A stretch of DNA of 64,000 nt from Rariloculus sp965263005 (GTDB lineage Bacteria > Pseudomonadota > Gammaproteobacteria > Steroidobacterales > Rariloculaceae), in contig NZ_OZ253579.1 in assembly GCF_965263005.1 (NCBI RefSeq), positions 3,100,001-3,164,000 on the forward strand, given 5' to 3'. Below the pieces are notes generated by a model. The model had not been told where the DNA came from. It did no database searches and saw only the letters and a program-made list of their open reading frames with translations. Position numbers and translations under genes: made by a program. This document shows positions 7,867 to 15,032 of the stretch, piece after piece (the stretch's first letter is position 1; every line of letters starts with the position of its first letter).

Positions 7867-8811
7867 ATGGCGCACAAGGCCCCTGGAAAGCACTTTAGAA
7901 GCGGACTCTCATTACCTGAGGTTTTCCGCTTGTTCCCCGATGACAAAGCCGCCGAGCAGTGGCTTGTAGAACAACGCTGGCCGAATGGTGTGTGCTGCCA
8001 TTACTGCGGTTCGATGAATGTTCAAACTGGTGCCCAGCACAAGACGATGCCCATGCGTTGCCGCGAAAAGGAATGTGCTAAGCGATTTAGCGTGCGAACG
8101 GGAACCGTGATGCAGTCCAGCAAGCTCGGTTATCAGGTGTGGGTAATTGCCATGTACCTGCTTTCCACTAACCTCAAGAGCGTGTCCAGCATGAAGCTCC
8201 ACCGCGATCTGGATATCACACAGAAGTCAGCATGGCATCTGGCGCATCGTATCCGGCAAGCTGCAATGGTGCAGCCGAAGCAATTTGAGGGTCCGGTAGA
8301 GGTCGATGAGACCTACATGGGCGGGAAGCGCAAAAACATGCATAATGCCCAGCGCAAGGAACTGACCGGGCGCGGCGCGAAAGGCAAGGTAGCTGTAGCG
8401 GGCATCAAGGATAGGGACAGCAATCAAGTGCGTGCCAAAGTGATTGAGAGGGCGGATGCGGAGACTTTGCAGAGTTTTGTGGCTGATACTGTAGACCCTA
8501 ACGCAACGGTCTACACGGACGAGGCCAGAGCATACAATAACCTCCCGTTCAATCATGCTACGGTCAAGCACTCGGTTGCTGAGTATGTGAACGGCCAAGC
8601 CCACACCAACGGCATTGAGAGTTTTTGGGCCATTCTTAAGCGTGCTCACAATGGGACGTTTCACAAGATGAGCGCCAAGCATCTGCCCCGTTATGTGGCA
8701 GAGTTTCAGGACAAGCACAATGTACGGCAGTTTGATACGTTGGCCCAGATGCAATTGCTTGCACGCGGGATGGTTAACCAGAGGTTGAAGTATCAGGATT
8801 TGATCTCATAG
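7867..8811 (+). CDS. IS1595-family (ISXO2-like) DDE transposase
   Basis: 314 residues. N-terminal zinc-ribbon (CCHYCGS...CREKECAKRFSVRTGTVM), then the RNase-H-like catalytic domain: VDETYMGGKRKNMH (first Asp), YTDEARAYN (second Asp) and NGIESFWAILKRAHNGTFHKM (third acidic residue in the E-S-F-W context), as in the DDE_Tnp_IS1595 family. Length is normal and the frame intact, so the element may still be active. RBS GAGGA lies 8 bases before the ATG. Confidence 0.95.
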   Translation: MAHKAPGKHFRSGLSLPEVFRLFPDDKAAEQWLVEQRWPNGVCCHYCGSMNVQTGAQHKTMPMRCREKECAKRFSVRTGTVMQSSKLGYQVWVIAMYLLSTNLKSVSSMKLHRDLDITQKSAWHLAHRIRQAAMVQPKQFEGPVEVDETYMGGKRKNMHNAQRKELTGRGAKGKVAVAGIKDRDSNQVRAKVIERADAETLQSFVADTVDPNATVYTDEARAYNNLPFNHATVKHSVAEYVNGQAHTNGIESFWAILKRAHNGTFHKMSAKHLPRYVAEFQDKHNVRQFDTLAQMQLLARGMVNQRLKYQDLIS

Positions 8812-8822
8812 GATAGGCGCGT

Positions 8823-9230
8823 GTGATGATATCGAATCTTCAAGTTGTAGGCTTGATCTACGATGCTGCGGGAATTTCGATTTTAGGTGGGCCTGCGGTA
8901 TTTAGAATGGTTAACGAGATAACCGCACAGTCTGGAACCTACTGGAACGGCAATCCAGCTTTAGCACAGGCGTTGGCTGTAGCACGCATTGATACCACTG
9001 CGGGGTCAGTATTGCTACTGCTCGGGTTCCTCTTCCAGATCACTGCGTTACAGGGCTATGCTATACCAGAGCTTGCGATAGACTTGAGTGTCCCGGCGCT
9101 TATCGTACTATTTGTGCTGTATTGGTGTTTCTTGAGGTCACTATTTTCCAGATCGCTAGCGAACAGAGTAGAATTGAGACGTGCGCAGCAGCAAGCTGAG
9201 CGAAGCGCCAAGACAGATAAAGAGGTTTAG
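8823..9230 (+). CDS. Small three-TM membrane protein (passenger), function unknown
   Basis: 135 residues with hydrophobic segments at about 8-26, 58-77 and 86-106 and a charged C-terminal tail (RVELRRAQQQAERSAKTDKEV). Starts 12 bases after the transposase stop and ends 3 bases before the next small ORF, so it is probably cotranscribed. No family recognised. Confidence 0.6.
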   Translation: MMISNLQVVGLIYDAAGISILGGPAVFRMVNEITAQSGTYWNGNPALAQALAVARIDTTAGSVLLLLGFLFQITALQGYAIPELAIDLSVPALIVLFVLYWCFLRSLFSRSLANRVELRRAQQQAERSAKTDKEV

Positions 9231-9233
9231 GTT

Positions 9234-9398
9234 TTGAAGAAAAAACGCGCTAGAGCTAAGAGGGTAGAAATAGTCAAACCTGAATATCAACCTTCTCAAG
9301 AGGAGAAGGAAGAAGATATGCGGATTGACTTGAATTTTGAGGAGACCGTACAAGCCGTATTGACTCCCGTAGACGTGGAGCAAGTGGACAAGCCTTAA
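9234..9398 (+). CDS. 54-residue highly charged protein (passenger)
   Basis: TTG start at 9234, three bases after the previous stop, giving a 54-codon frame: a basic N-terminus (KKKRARAKRVEIVK) followed by an acidic stretch (EEKEEDMRIDLNFEET). The tight junction (translational coupling) and the following spaced gene argue it is real. Too short for standard ORF calls. Function unknown. Confidence 0.5.
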   Translation: MKKKRARAKRVEIVKPEYQPSQEEKEEDMRIDLNFEETVQAVLTPVDVEQVDKP

Positions 9399-9422
9399 GG
9401 AACGGTGTAACATTTATCCATT

Positions 9423-9956
9423 ATGGTTAGTACGCCAATAAGAGATTTAGTGTGGCATAGTCTAATTGACTCTGCCCGGTGCTCACGTTATTTTTCGGCA
9501 GTCGAAACTTCCTTTAGGAGAATACACTTTGCCATACGGTCACTCCTGCTGCTGTCGGCTATGGCGGGGATTGCCCCGCTGTTAGCGTCGTCCAACGAAA
9601 ATATCGCGATAGTAGGCTCAGCGGGAGTAGCTATCCTAGTCGTACTTGACTTCATGTTGGATTTACCAACCAAGATTTCTATTTTGCATTCAATCAGTTT
9701 GGAGTGCTCAGAGTTGGAAGGTGAGTGGCATAATCTATGGGCAGAGTGTGACTTGGAAGAAACCAAGGATCAAAAGATAAAGCAACGTCACACAGATTTA
9801 ACTAAGCGCGGTGAAAAGGCCACATCGAAGGCCAACATTGATGTGTACGCGTGGATTAATAGGAAGACTACTAATGAAGTTTATCAAGTGTTAAGGGAGC
9901 GGTATCATGAGTCAGCAACCCAAAGAGCCTATCCACAAGGACAGCGTGCCTCCTAG
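9423..9956 (+). CDS. SLATT-like two-TM protein (passenger)
   Basis: 177 residues: an N-terminal helix (about 1-35), a TM hairpin (about 37-57 and 62-80), then long amphipathic helices (ISLECSELEGEWHNLWAECDLEETKDQKIKQ). This helix-TM-TM-helix layout is that of SLATT domains, predicted pore-forming effectors of bacterial conflict systems. Assignment rests on architecture only. It overlaps the start of the proline-rich ORF by 50 bases. Confidence 0.55.
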   Translation: MVSTPIRDLVWHSLIDSARCSRYFSAVETSFRRIHFAIRSLLLLSAMAGIAPLLASSNENIAIVGSAGVAILVVLDFMLDLPTKISILHSISLECSELEGEWHNLWAECDLEETKDQKIKQRHTDLTKRGEKATSKANIDVYAWINRKTTNEVYQVLRERYHESATQRAYPQGQRAS

Positions 9957-10020
9957 GCCGACAACTAACGAACCCCCTCCTCCACCCCCTCCACCCCCTC
10001 CACCCCCACCGAACGAGTAG
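9907..10020 (+). CDS. 37-residue polyproline microprotein (passenger)
   Basis: ATG at 9907 within the 3' end of the SLATT-like gene in another frame. The product begins MSQQPKEPIHKDSVPPRPTT and has a run of 13 consecutive prolines (residues 23-35) before the ending NE. The mixed proline codons CCC/CCT/CCA/CCG indicate selection for proline rather than simple repeat slippage alone. A 13-proline run would need EF-P and could form a PPII helix that binds a partner; the overlapping membrane protein is the obvious candidate. Confidence 0.55.
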   Translation: MSQQPKEPIHKDSVPPRPTTNEPPPPPPPPPPPPPNE

Positions 10021-10046
10021 GGAACCCATACGTAAAGGAGCTTAGG

Positions 10047-10175
10047 ATGAACAAGTACATGGTCCAATTCACAAATGAAAAGCAGTCACCTTTGATAGTC
10101 GAAGCTGACACATGGCATTCCAAAAGTGGATGGCTTAAGTTTTATCGGGATAACAGTGATGGAGATGCAGAGTAA
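10047..10175 (+). CDS. Small passenger ORF cut by an in-frame TAA
   Basis: ATG at 10047 with RBS AAGGAG encodes 42 residues (MNKYMVQFTNEKQSPLIVEAD...). The stop TAA at 10173-10175 is followed in the same frame by 19 further codons (IAVIPTGQILYLIQLDEDE) to a second TAA at 10233-10235. The distal part continues naturally as a beta strand-rich end (VIPTGQILYLIQ), so the first stop is probably a nonsense mutation in a 62-residue gene. Last gene before the right end of the transposon. Confidence 0.55.
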   Translation: MNKYMVQFTNEKQSPLIVEADTWHSKSGWLKFYRDNSDGDAE

Positions 10176-10239
10176 ATTGCTGTCATCCCGACGGGTCAAA
10201 TACTGTACCTCATCCAGCTAGATGAGGACGAATAATCGA

Positions 10240-10266
10240 CCTTCGGCACTTAAGTATATAATCCCC
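10240..10266 (-). repeat. Right terminal inverted repeat of the IS1595-family element
   Basis: Its reverse complement begins GGGGATTATATAC and matches the left end at 25 of 27 positions. The duplicated target ATTTGATT follows at 10267-10274. Confidence 0.93.
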
Positions 10267-10274
10267 ATTTGATT

Positions 10275-10406
10275 GAACGGCCGAAGAGTGCCCGCGAACC
10301 GATTTTCGGATTGATCGGGAGCACCGACTCGTATGTCGGGTTGAGGAGACCCGCGGCTATTTCATCGCCGTGCGCTGCCATTACCAGCCGGGCCTTTTCC
10401 GCGCAC
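10275..10406. other. Short stretch between transposon and ATPase gene, possible gene remnant
   Basis: Both strands are open over most of these 132 bases and both translations look partly protein-like (plus: IFGLIGSTDSY; minus: ARLVMAAHGDEIAAGLLNPT). Neither has a start or a full domain. Before insertion this sequence lay against the upstream region of selD. Confidence 0.3.
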
Positions 10407-11953
10407 TTACGCCCGTTGCCAAAACCACCGGCGCGGCGCTCGAATGCGCCGGCGCAGGAAATCCTCGGTCAGATTTCGGTCCAGGGCGATCTGGCCGGAT
10501 GAACTGGCGGTGTCGTCGAGCAGCCAGTCCGGAATGTCCGTCCGCGTTCGAGTGAATTCGATGGCCGAAACGGCCACCAGAATCCTGTGGCCGCTGAGGC
10601 TCCAACAACCCTCTGGCGGCCGGCGCGAAGAGTGGTACCGGTCGGCGCCGAGCAGGTTGCCCAGCAGCAGCCGGGGCCGTTCGAAGGCGCGTTCCTGATA
10701 GCTTGCCAGTGTCATGGGCGCGCACCACGCCGGCATCGAAATGCCCGGCGGCAGGTTCTCCCTGAACAGGGCGCACACAGTCGTCGACGAGAGATGCAGC
10801 GCGTCCACGGTTTCCCCGTTACGCTTCCCGGTGGTTTTCGGCAGATATCCTCGTGTCTCCGCAGGATTTCCGTCGGTTTCCGGCCGGTCGCCGGCGGCGT
10901 CGCGCGCCGCGTCGAGCAAGCTTACCGTCCGCTTCAGGTACTCCCGATACAGCGCCGTTGTCAACCGTTCGCGAATGTTCGCCACCGACCGCTGCAGCGT
11001 CCGCCGGACGGCGACGTTGTCTCCCGGTAGAGCGGTCCGTGTGTAGATCATCAGGCAGCGCTTGACGATCTCCGGTTTGAAGCTCCGCGCATCGGCGTTC
11101 ATGGACAACGCGAAGCACGGATACTCCGCGTAGGGGATGGTCTCATCCTTTACGATTTCGTCGGCGTAACGGTTGAAACGGTCGCGGGTCACATCGTCGA
11201 AGACGACGGGAAACCGCTTGTAGGCCTGCTGCAGCGCACGCAGCTTGGCCGGCGTGAAATTCTGTGTGTCGACGATACGCGGATAGGAAAACATGGAGGC
11301 CATCAGCGTTTCGACCAAGCTCGTCTTGCCGCAATTGCTCGACCCGTAGAGTACGGCGAACACGGGTTGATCGAAGCTGAAGGCGTTTTCGCGAAGCGCG
11401 GCGTTGCGCAGGTCGCACATCAGTGGGGCCATGTAGAACCAGCACATGAACGCGAAGTAGTCGCTTTGCAAACGTCGCACGTCGCCCACGAAGCCGTTGT
11501 CGTAGTTGGCGTCTTCAAACAGCAGGCTTTGCGGCTCGTCCATGCGCACAAATGTTCCTGGATGCCGATCGCGCGCGTGTCATCGGGTTGCTCGTGTGGC
11601 TCACGCAGCCCAAAGCTTGGGATACGGCCAATCGAGAATCAAGGACGAGCGGTCGGCATCGACGTTCGTAATCGAATACCTTGACCAGGAAGATGCGGTC
11701 GAATCGACTTGAGGAACGGGACGGCGCCATCCCATCGCCAAGGACTTCCATGGAACAACAACCGTCGGAAGTTACCTTCCGCAGGGAACTCGGGCGGGAC
11801 CGCGACGAGAGTTTCAGTCTTCCATACGGGGTCGCGGACTGCGCCGCGCCACCAATGCCAATACGCCGATTGCGGGCCGGGCCAAACTTGCATCCGGGCG
11901 AAACGCACCACTGTCCGCACGGCCTCTTTGCCCGAGATAAGCACCTTGTACAC
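10407..11953 (-). pseudogene. P-loop ATPase gene broken by two frameshifts in its 5' half
   Basis: The 3' frame (10407-11549 and slightly beyond) encodes about 380 residues with a Walker A motif VLYGSSNCGKTS, a putative Walker B PVVFDDVTRDR and a sensor-like ALSMNAD. Natural-looking coding sequence continues upstream in other frames: RIFLVKVFDYERRCRPLVLDSRL (about 11585-11710) and, further 5', VVRFARMQVWPGP...YWHWWRGAVRDP...RWDGAVPFL (about 11690-11953). Frame breaks therefore lie near 11700 and near 11575, and the gene is probably dead, although the 380-residue ATPase part is intact. I do not recognise the family. It is divergent from the gene at 12058. Confidence 0.6.
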
Positions 11954-12057
11954 GATTCCGCGAACGCATGCAGCCCCGCGTTGTTCCCTCCGCGTCAGCG
12001 CGGCGAATCCCGTCGCGAATACTGCTAGACTGCACATCATTCGTCGGTATCCCGCCA

Positions 12058-12900
12058 GTGAAGCAACTCGACCTTTTTCTGGATAGCCGATCCGTGCGGT
12101 TGCACAACGCATTGCGGTTGGCCTTGATGAACGGCGACGCGAAGGAAGCGGAGATCGCGTATCGCGAACTGGCGGATTTCGATGCATCCCATCGCTGGCT
12201 GCCCCACGCGAGGACGCTGATCGCGGCGCTGCAAACTCCGGCGCCGGCCAACACCGACGAGGGACTCGCGGTACTGACCCGTCTTGAAGCGGAGTGGACG
12301 CCGGCCGCCCATGCCGTTCTCGGGAAAGACAGTCGCGACATGCTGCTTCGAATCTGGCGTTCCGTAGGTGACGCTCTGGCGGACAGGATGTTCGATCCCG
12401 AGCTTCCCGACAGTCATGCGAGCTACGCTTATTCGAAGTGCGAGGACTGGTTGTCCGTGGAACGCTGCGTACGCGCCGTACCGGATTTTTCGGCTCAGCC
12501 CGTCCTGCTTGCCAGGATCGCGGAGGCCGTGTGGCGCCAACGGCGCTGGAAAGAGGCCGCGTGTCACTGGTTCGAGATTTGCTGGTCGGCGCCGGATCGG
12601 TTCCAGAGCTTGATGGATCGCGGCGAAATCCCCGATCCGATCTTTCGCGACGGCTGGAATTGCGGACAGGATCAGGACGTGAAACCGGAAATATCGCCCC
12701 CCTGGTTCCCGGCGTGGATGTTGCTCCACGAACCAAAGATCGCCGAATTGATCCCGGCGCCCACCGCGAACGGTTCCCCGCAGGCCGCGTTTGCCGTGCT
12801 GCGCGCATTGTCGATCGGCAATGGCGAGGATGCGGATATGCGAAGGCAACTGCAGCGCTTGCATCCCGGGCTGTTGGCGTGTTTTCTGTCGCGACGGTGA
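12058..12900 (+). CDS. Conserved-looking protein beginning VKQLDLFLDSR, TPR-like, unknown function
   Basis: 280 residues from a GTG at 12058, chosen because VKQLDLFLDSRSVRLHNALR looks like a conserved N-terminus; a frame extension to 11968 is open but lacks character. The protein is alpha-helical with Ala/Leu/Trp repeats (AEIAYRELADFDASHRWLPHARTLIAAL; PVLLARIAEAVWRQRRWKEAACHWFEICW) like tetratricopeptide or SEL1-type scaffolds. No catalytic motif is seen. It is divergent from the broken ATPase gene, and the two might have been one system. Unlike its neighbours it is intact. Confidence 0.6.
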   Translation: MKQLDLFLDSRSVRLHNALRLALMNGDAKEAEIAYRELADFDASHRWLPHARTLIAALQTPAPANTDEGLAVLTRLEAEWTPAAHAVLGKDSRDMLLRIWRSVGDALADRMFDPELPDSHASYAYSKCEDWLSVERCVRAVPDFSAQPVLLARIAEAVWRQRRWKEAACHWFEICWSAPDRFQSLMDRGEIPDPIFRDGWNCGQDQDVKPEISPPWFPAWMLLHEPKIAELIPAPTANGSPQAAFAVLRALSIGNGEDADMRRQLQRLHPGLLACFLSRR

Positions 12901-12980
12901 CCGTGCACATCGTTCGCGAGACGGCCCAGTGCCCGTGGATCGTGCCGGCGCTCCCGCAAGCCGTGCGCCAGTTCGGCAAA

Positions 12981-13058
12981 GGTGGCCGCCGAGCGCTCCT
13001 TCAATTCCGACGCCCGCCACTTGGCGATGAATTCGCCCGGCGCCATGGCGGCAGGCAT
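12981..13058 (-). pseudogene. 5' stub of a DNA methyltransferase gene
   Basis: 26 codons ending the recognisable part, with EFIAKWRASELKERSAA, which is the conserved N-terminus of large class I SAM-dependent DNA methyltransferases (type IIL-like restriction-modification proteins, commonly read as EFIxKWRxSxLKERSAxQEHF). After the alanines the similarity stops abruptly, and the rest of the roughly 900-residue gene is absent. It lies downstream of mazEF on the same strand. Confidence 0.6.
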
Positions 13059-13142
13059 CGGCGTTCCGGCGCCAGGCGCGCGTGCGGAGCAGTGGGCACG
13101 AACATTGTGTCGCTGCTGAAGTGATACACCGAAAGGCAGCCA

Positions 13143-13478
13143 CTATGTTCCGTACATCTCCGTAACGATGCGTCGGAGCTGGGCTGCTTCATCGGCGGAC
13201 AATCGATCGAGCCGGCGCTGTAGCCGTTGCTTACTGATGGCGCGGATCTGGTCCACGGCAATTTCAGCCTCCTTGCCCACGCATTGGATCTGCAGCCGGC
13301 TGCGCCACTCGGGATGCAGTGTGGAAGTAAGGGGACATACCACAATCGTTTCCAAAAACCGATTCATCTCGTTCTGGCTCACCACCACTACAGGCCGCAC
13401 TTTTCGGATCTCCCCGCCCACGGTGGGATTGAGGTCGGCGATGTAGATGGCGTACCGCTTGGGAAAGGCCACCATCAT
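13143..13478 (-). CDS. mazF: MazF/PemK-family endoribonuclease toxin
   Basis: 111 residues. KRYAIYIADLNPTVGGEIRKVRPVVVVSQ is the MazF SH3-like barrel start with the G-x-E-x-x-K-x-RP signature; VVCPLTST and IAVDQIRAISKQRL follow as usual. MazF toxins cleave mRNA at short motifs. Its ATG (13478-13476) shares one base with the antitoxin stop TGA (13480-13478), so the pair is translationally coupled. Confidence 0.92.
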   Translation of the reverse strand: MMVAFPKRYAIYIADLNPTVGGEIRKVRPVVVVSQNEMNRFLETIVVCPLTSTLHPEWRSRLQIQCVGKEAEIAVDQIRAISKQRLQRRLDRLSADEAAQLRRIVTEMYGT

Positions 13479-13732
13479 CAATCCAGACCATCGGCGACGG
13501 CCGCATCGAGGTCGCTCCAGTCTTCATTGTCGGCCGCCATGGCGCGGTAGGTGTCCTCCCAGGAAAGCTTGTTCTTTTCCTTGCTGTACAGAAGGATGCC
13601 GTCCTCGGTTTCTTCCAGGACAAGCGAGTCCCTCCAGCCGTATTTCTGGAGCAGGCCCTTTGGCAGGCGGATTCCCCTGGAGTTGCCGATGGCGATCAAT
13701 TTGACGTTTCTGACGGCCGTTGCTTTAGCCAT
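13478..13732 (-). CDS. mazE: AbrB/MazE-family antitoxin
   Basis: 84 residues. VKLIAIGNSRGIRLPKGLLQKYGW is the swapped-hairpin AbrB DNA-binding domain; the acidic C-terminus (ADNEDWSDLDAAVADGLD) is the toxin-neutralising tail. First gene of a two-gene operon with mazF; it should bind its own promoter. Confidence 0.9.
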   Translation of the reverse strand: MAKATAVRNVKLIAIGNSRGIRLPKGLLQKYGWRDSLVLEETEDGILLYSKEKNKLSWEDTYRAMAADNEDWSDLDAAVADGLD

Positions 13733-13897
13733 TGTGCGAGACTCCGATTATGACGCAGATTGTAATTACGGTAATTACTGATCTGACCGCCGTCAAGACT
13801 TCCTTGTTGCCGTGTCCAATTCCTGTTGCGGCCGCCGCTTGACGGGAATCGGCAATATAGTCCATATTGGACCAGCTTAGTGAAATCCAGGGAAACC

Positions 13898-14182
13898 ATG
13901 GCTCGTCAAAACTCCGAAACCCACAGAGTCTGGACCGTCGCGCAGGCCAAGGCGCGACTGTGCGAAGTGCTGCGGCTGGCCGAAGAGGAAGGACCGCAGC
14001 ATATCGGCATGAGACGGTCCTTCGTGGTCGTGCCCGCAGGTGAATGGTACGCGGCGCGGTCGCCGCGCAAACCCATGGGGCAGTGGCTGGTCGAGAATCT
14101 GCCTCGCGGCGCCAACCTCGATGTCGCCGGGACGAGAGCACCCGGGAGAGAGATACCGTTTGTCGCCAGAAAAGACGGATGA
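13898..14182 (+). CDS. Phd/YefM-like antitoxin
   Basis: 94 residues. TVAQAKARLCEVLRLAEEEGPQHIGMRRSFVVVPAGEWYA is the Phd/YefM N-terminal fold (helix A-K-A-R-L then the R-R-x-F-V-V-V-P strand). The start ATG at 13898 gives the usual length. Its last four bases ATGA overlap the toxin start, so the two are coupled. Confidence 0.82.
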   Translation: MARQNSETHRVWTVAQAKARLCEVLRLAEEEGPQHIGMRRSFVVVPAGEWYAARSPRKPMGQWLVENLPRGANLDVAGTRAPGREIPFVARKDG

Positions 14183-14598
14183 GCGGAGTTCTACTCGACA
14201 CGAACGTTATCTCGGAACTGACCGGGGACGTACCGAACGCAGGGGTCAGGGCGTTTCTGGCGGCGCACGACAATCTATGGCTCTCTGCCATCGTACTGCA
14301 CGAGTTGGACTTCGGCGTAGCGCTGCTGCCGCGTGGGCGCCGCCGCGACGGCGTAGCCGCAGTGCTATCCGCGTTCGTGGCGCACTACGCGGATCGTATC
14401 CTGCCTGTGGGACGCCCGGAAGCAGCCTGCGCCGCCGCGTTGAAGGCGCGCGCCCATCGTTCAGGCCGGGTGCTGGATCTGGGGGATGCACTCATCGCCG
14501 GCACGGCCCAGGCGAACGCCCTTTCGCTTGCTACGAGGAACGCTCGGGACTTCGAGGATCTGGGGCTTGACGTCATCGATCCCTGGAATCCGCAGTGA
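14179..14598 (+). CDS. PIN-domain toxin, VapC/FitB type
   Basis: 139 residues. VLLDTNVISEL carries the first catalytic Asp, HELDFGVALLP the conserved Glu, and DLGDALIAGTA...ARDFEDLGLDVIDPW the C-terminal acidic residues. The tail is nearly the same as in the other PIN toxin of this window (3113-3538), although that one is paired with a ribbon-helix-helix antitoxin and this one with a Phd-type one. All catalytic residues are present. Confidence 0.9.
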   Translation: MSGVLLDTNVISELTGDVPNAGVRAFLAAHDNLWLSAIVLHELDFGVALLPRGRRRDGVAAVLSAFVAHYADRILPVGRPEAACAAALKARAHRSGRVLDLGDALIAGTAQANALSLATRNARDFEDLGLDVIDPWNPQ

Positions 14599-14663
14599 CC
14601 GGCTTCTGCAGCGGCAATAAGTTTCGAGAGCTGGGACTTGGCTTCGTGAATATTGACCAACAT
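14595..14663 (-). pseudogene. 5' stub of a second Phd-type antitoxin gene
   Basis: 23 codons from an ATG at 14663: MLVNIHEAKSQLSKLIAAAEAGH, the standard Phd N-terminus. The frame then runs into the 3' end of the neighbouring vapC on the opposite strand, so everything after residue 23 is lost. Marks a recombination junction at about 14595. Confidence 0.7.
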
Positions 14664-14897
14664 GATTCCGCTCCAGGGAACGCATTCCAGCTAACCTGGC
14701 AGGAATAAGTCGGGCGGCTGAACGGATCAAGCAGCCAAAGGGCTCGGAATCGATTTTTCGGATGACGTGCACTATGGTTCGGCAGCCCGTCTTCCGGCTG
14801 GTGCGCCTGCAGCGGCACGTCCGCCGTTGACGCAGTGCTGCCGCACACTGTGCCCTGCGGACAACTTGCTGACCTTCACCGCAACGGACAACGAACA

Positions 14898-15032
14898 ATG
14901 CCCAGGCCAATCCTGTCCAAGTCGCGCTTTATCTCCGGCAATCAATGTCACCTCAGACTCTGGAACGACAGTTACGAGCGGGACCTAGCGCCGCCGCCAG
15001 ACGCAAGCCTGCAGGCCGTTTTCGATATCGGA
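14898..15032 (+). pseudogene. 5' stub of a DUF2779-type gene
   Basis: 45 codons from an ATG at 14898: ILSKSRFISGNQCHLRLWND...LQAVFDIG, the typical start of DUF2779 proteins (I-L-S-K-S-x-F-x-x-G-x-Q-C-x-x-x-L-W). Family members carry a nuclease-like N-terminal domain and are several hundred residues long. After FDIG the frame enters the antisense of the WYL gene. The 14664-14897 gap before it has no other coding signal. Confidence 0.65.

Larger units (their letters stand above)
6209..10266 (+). mobile_element. IS1595-family transposon with passenger genes
   Basis: The 4,058-bp element is bounded by inverted repeats at 6209-6235 and 10240-10266 (25 of 27 positions matched, tips GGGGATTATATAC) and flanked by an 8-bp direct duplication ATTTGATT (6201-6208 and 10267-10274). 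The transposase within is of the ISXO2-like DDE type, and 8-bp duplications with GGG-starting ends are characteristic of the IS1595 family, some members of which carry passengers. The interior is visibly AT-richer than the flanks. It carries about eight ORFs besides the transposase and a tRNA gene. The intact duplication shows it inserted as a unit, between selD and an older degraded island. Confidence 0.93.

Noticed and set aside
9985..10012. CCCCCTCC-type tract as a CRISPR or tandem repeat
   Set aside because: It is within an ORF and encodes proline throughout with mixed codons; explained by the microprotein.
10269..10502. Plus-strand frame with IFGLIGSTDSY, reminiscent of DUF3604
   Set aside because: Only about 12 residues look similar, the rest does not, and the opposite strand is equally open; too weak for a call.
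11639..12979. 446-codon minus-strand frame as one gene
   Set aside because: Only the part from about 11690 to 11953 looks coding, and it fits the broken ATPase gene; the rest is antisense to the intact gene at 12058-12900.
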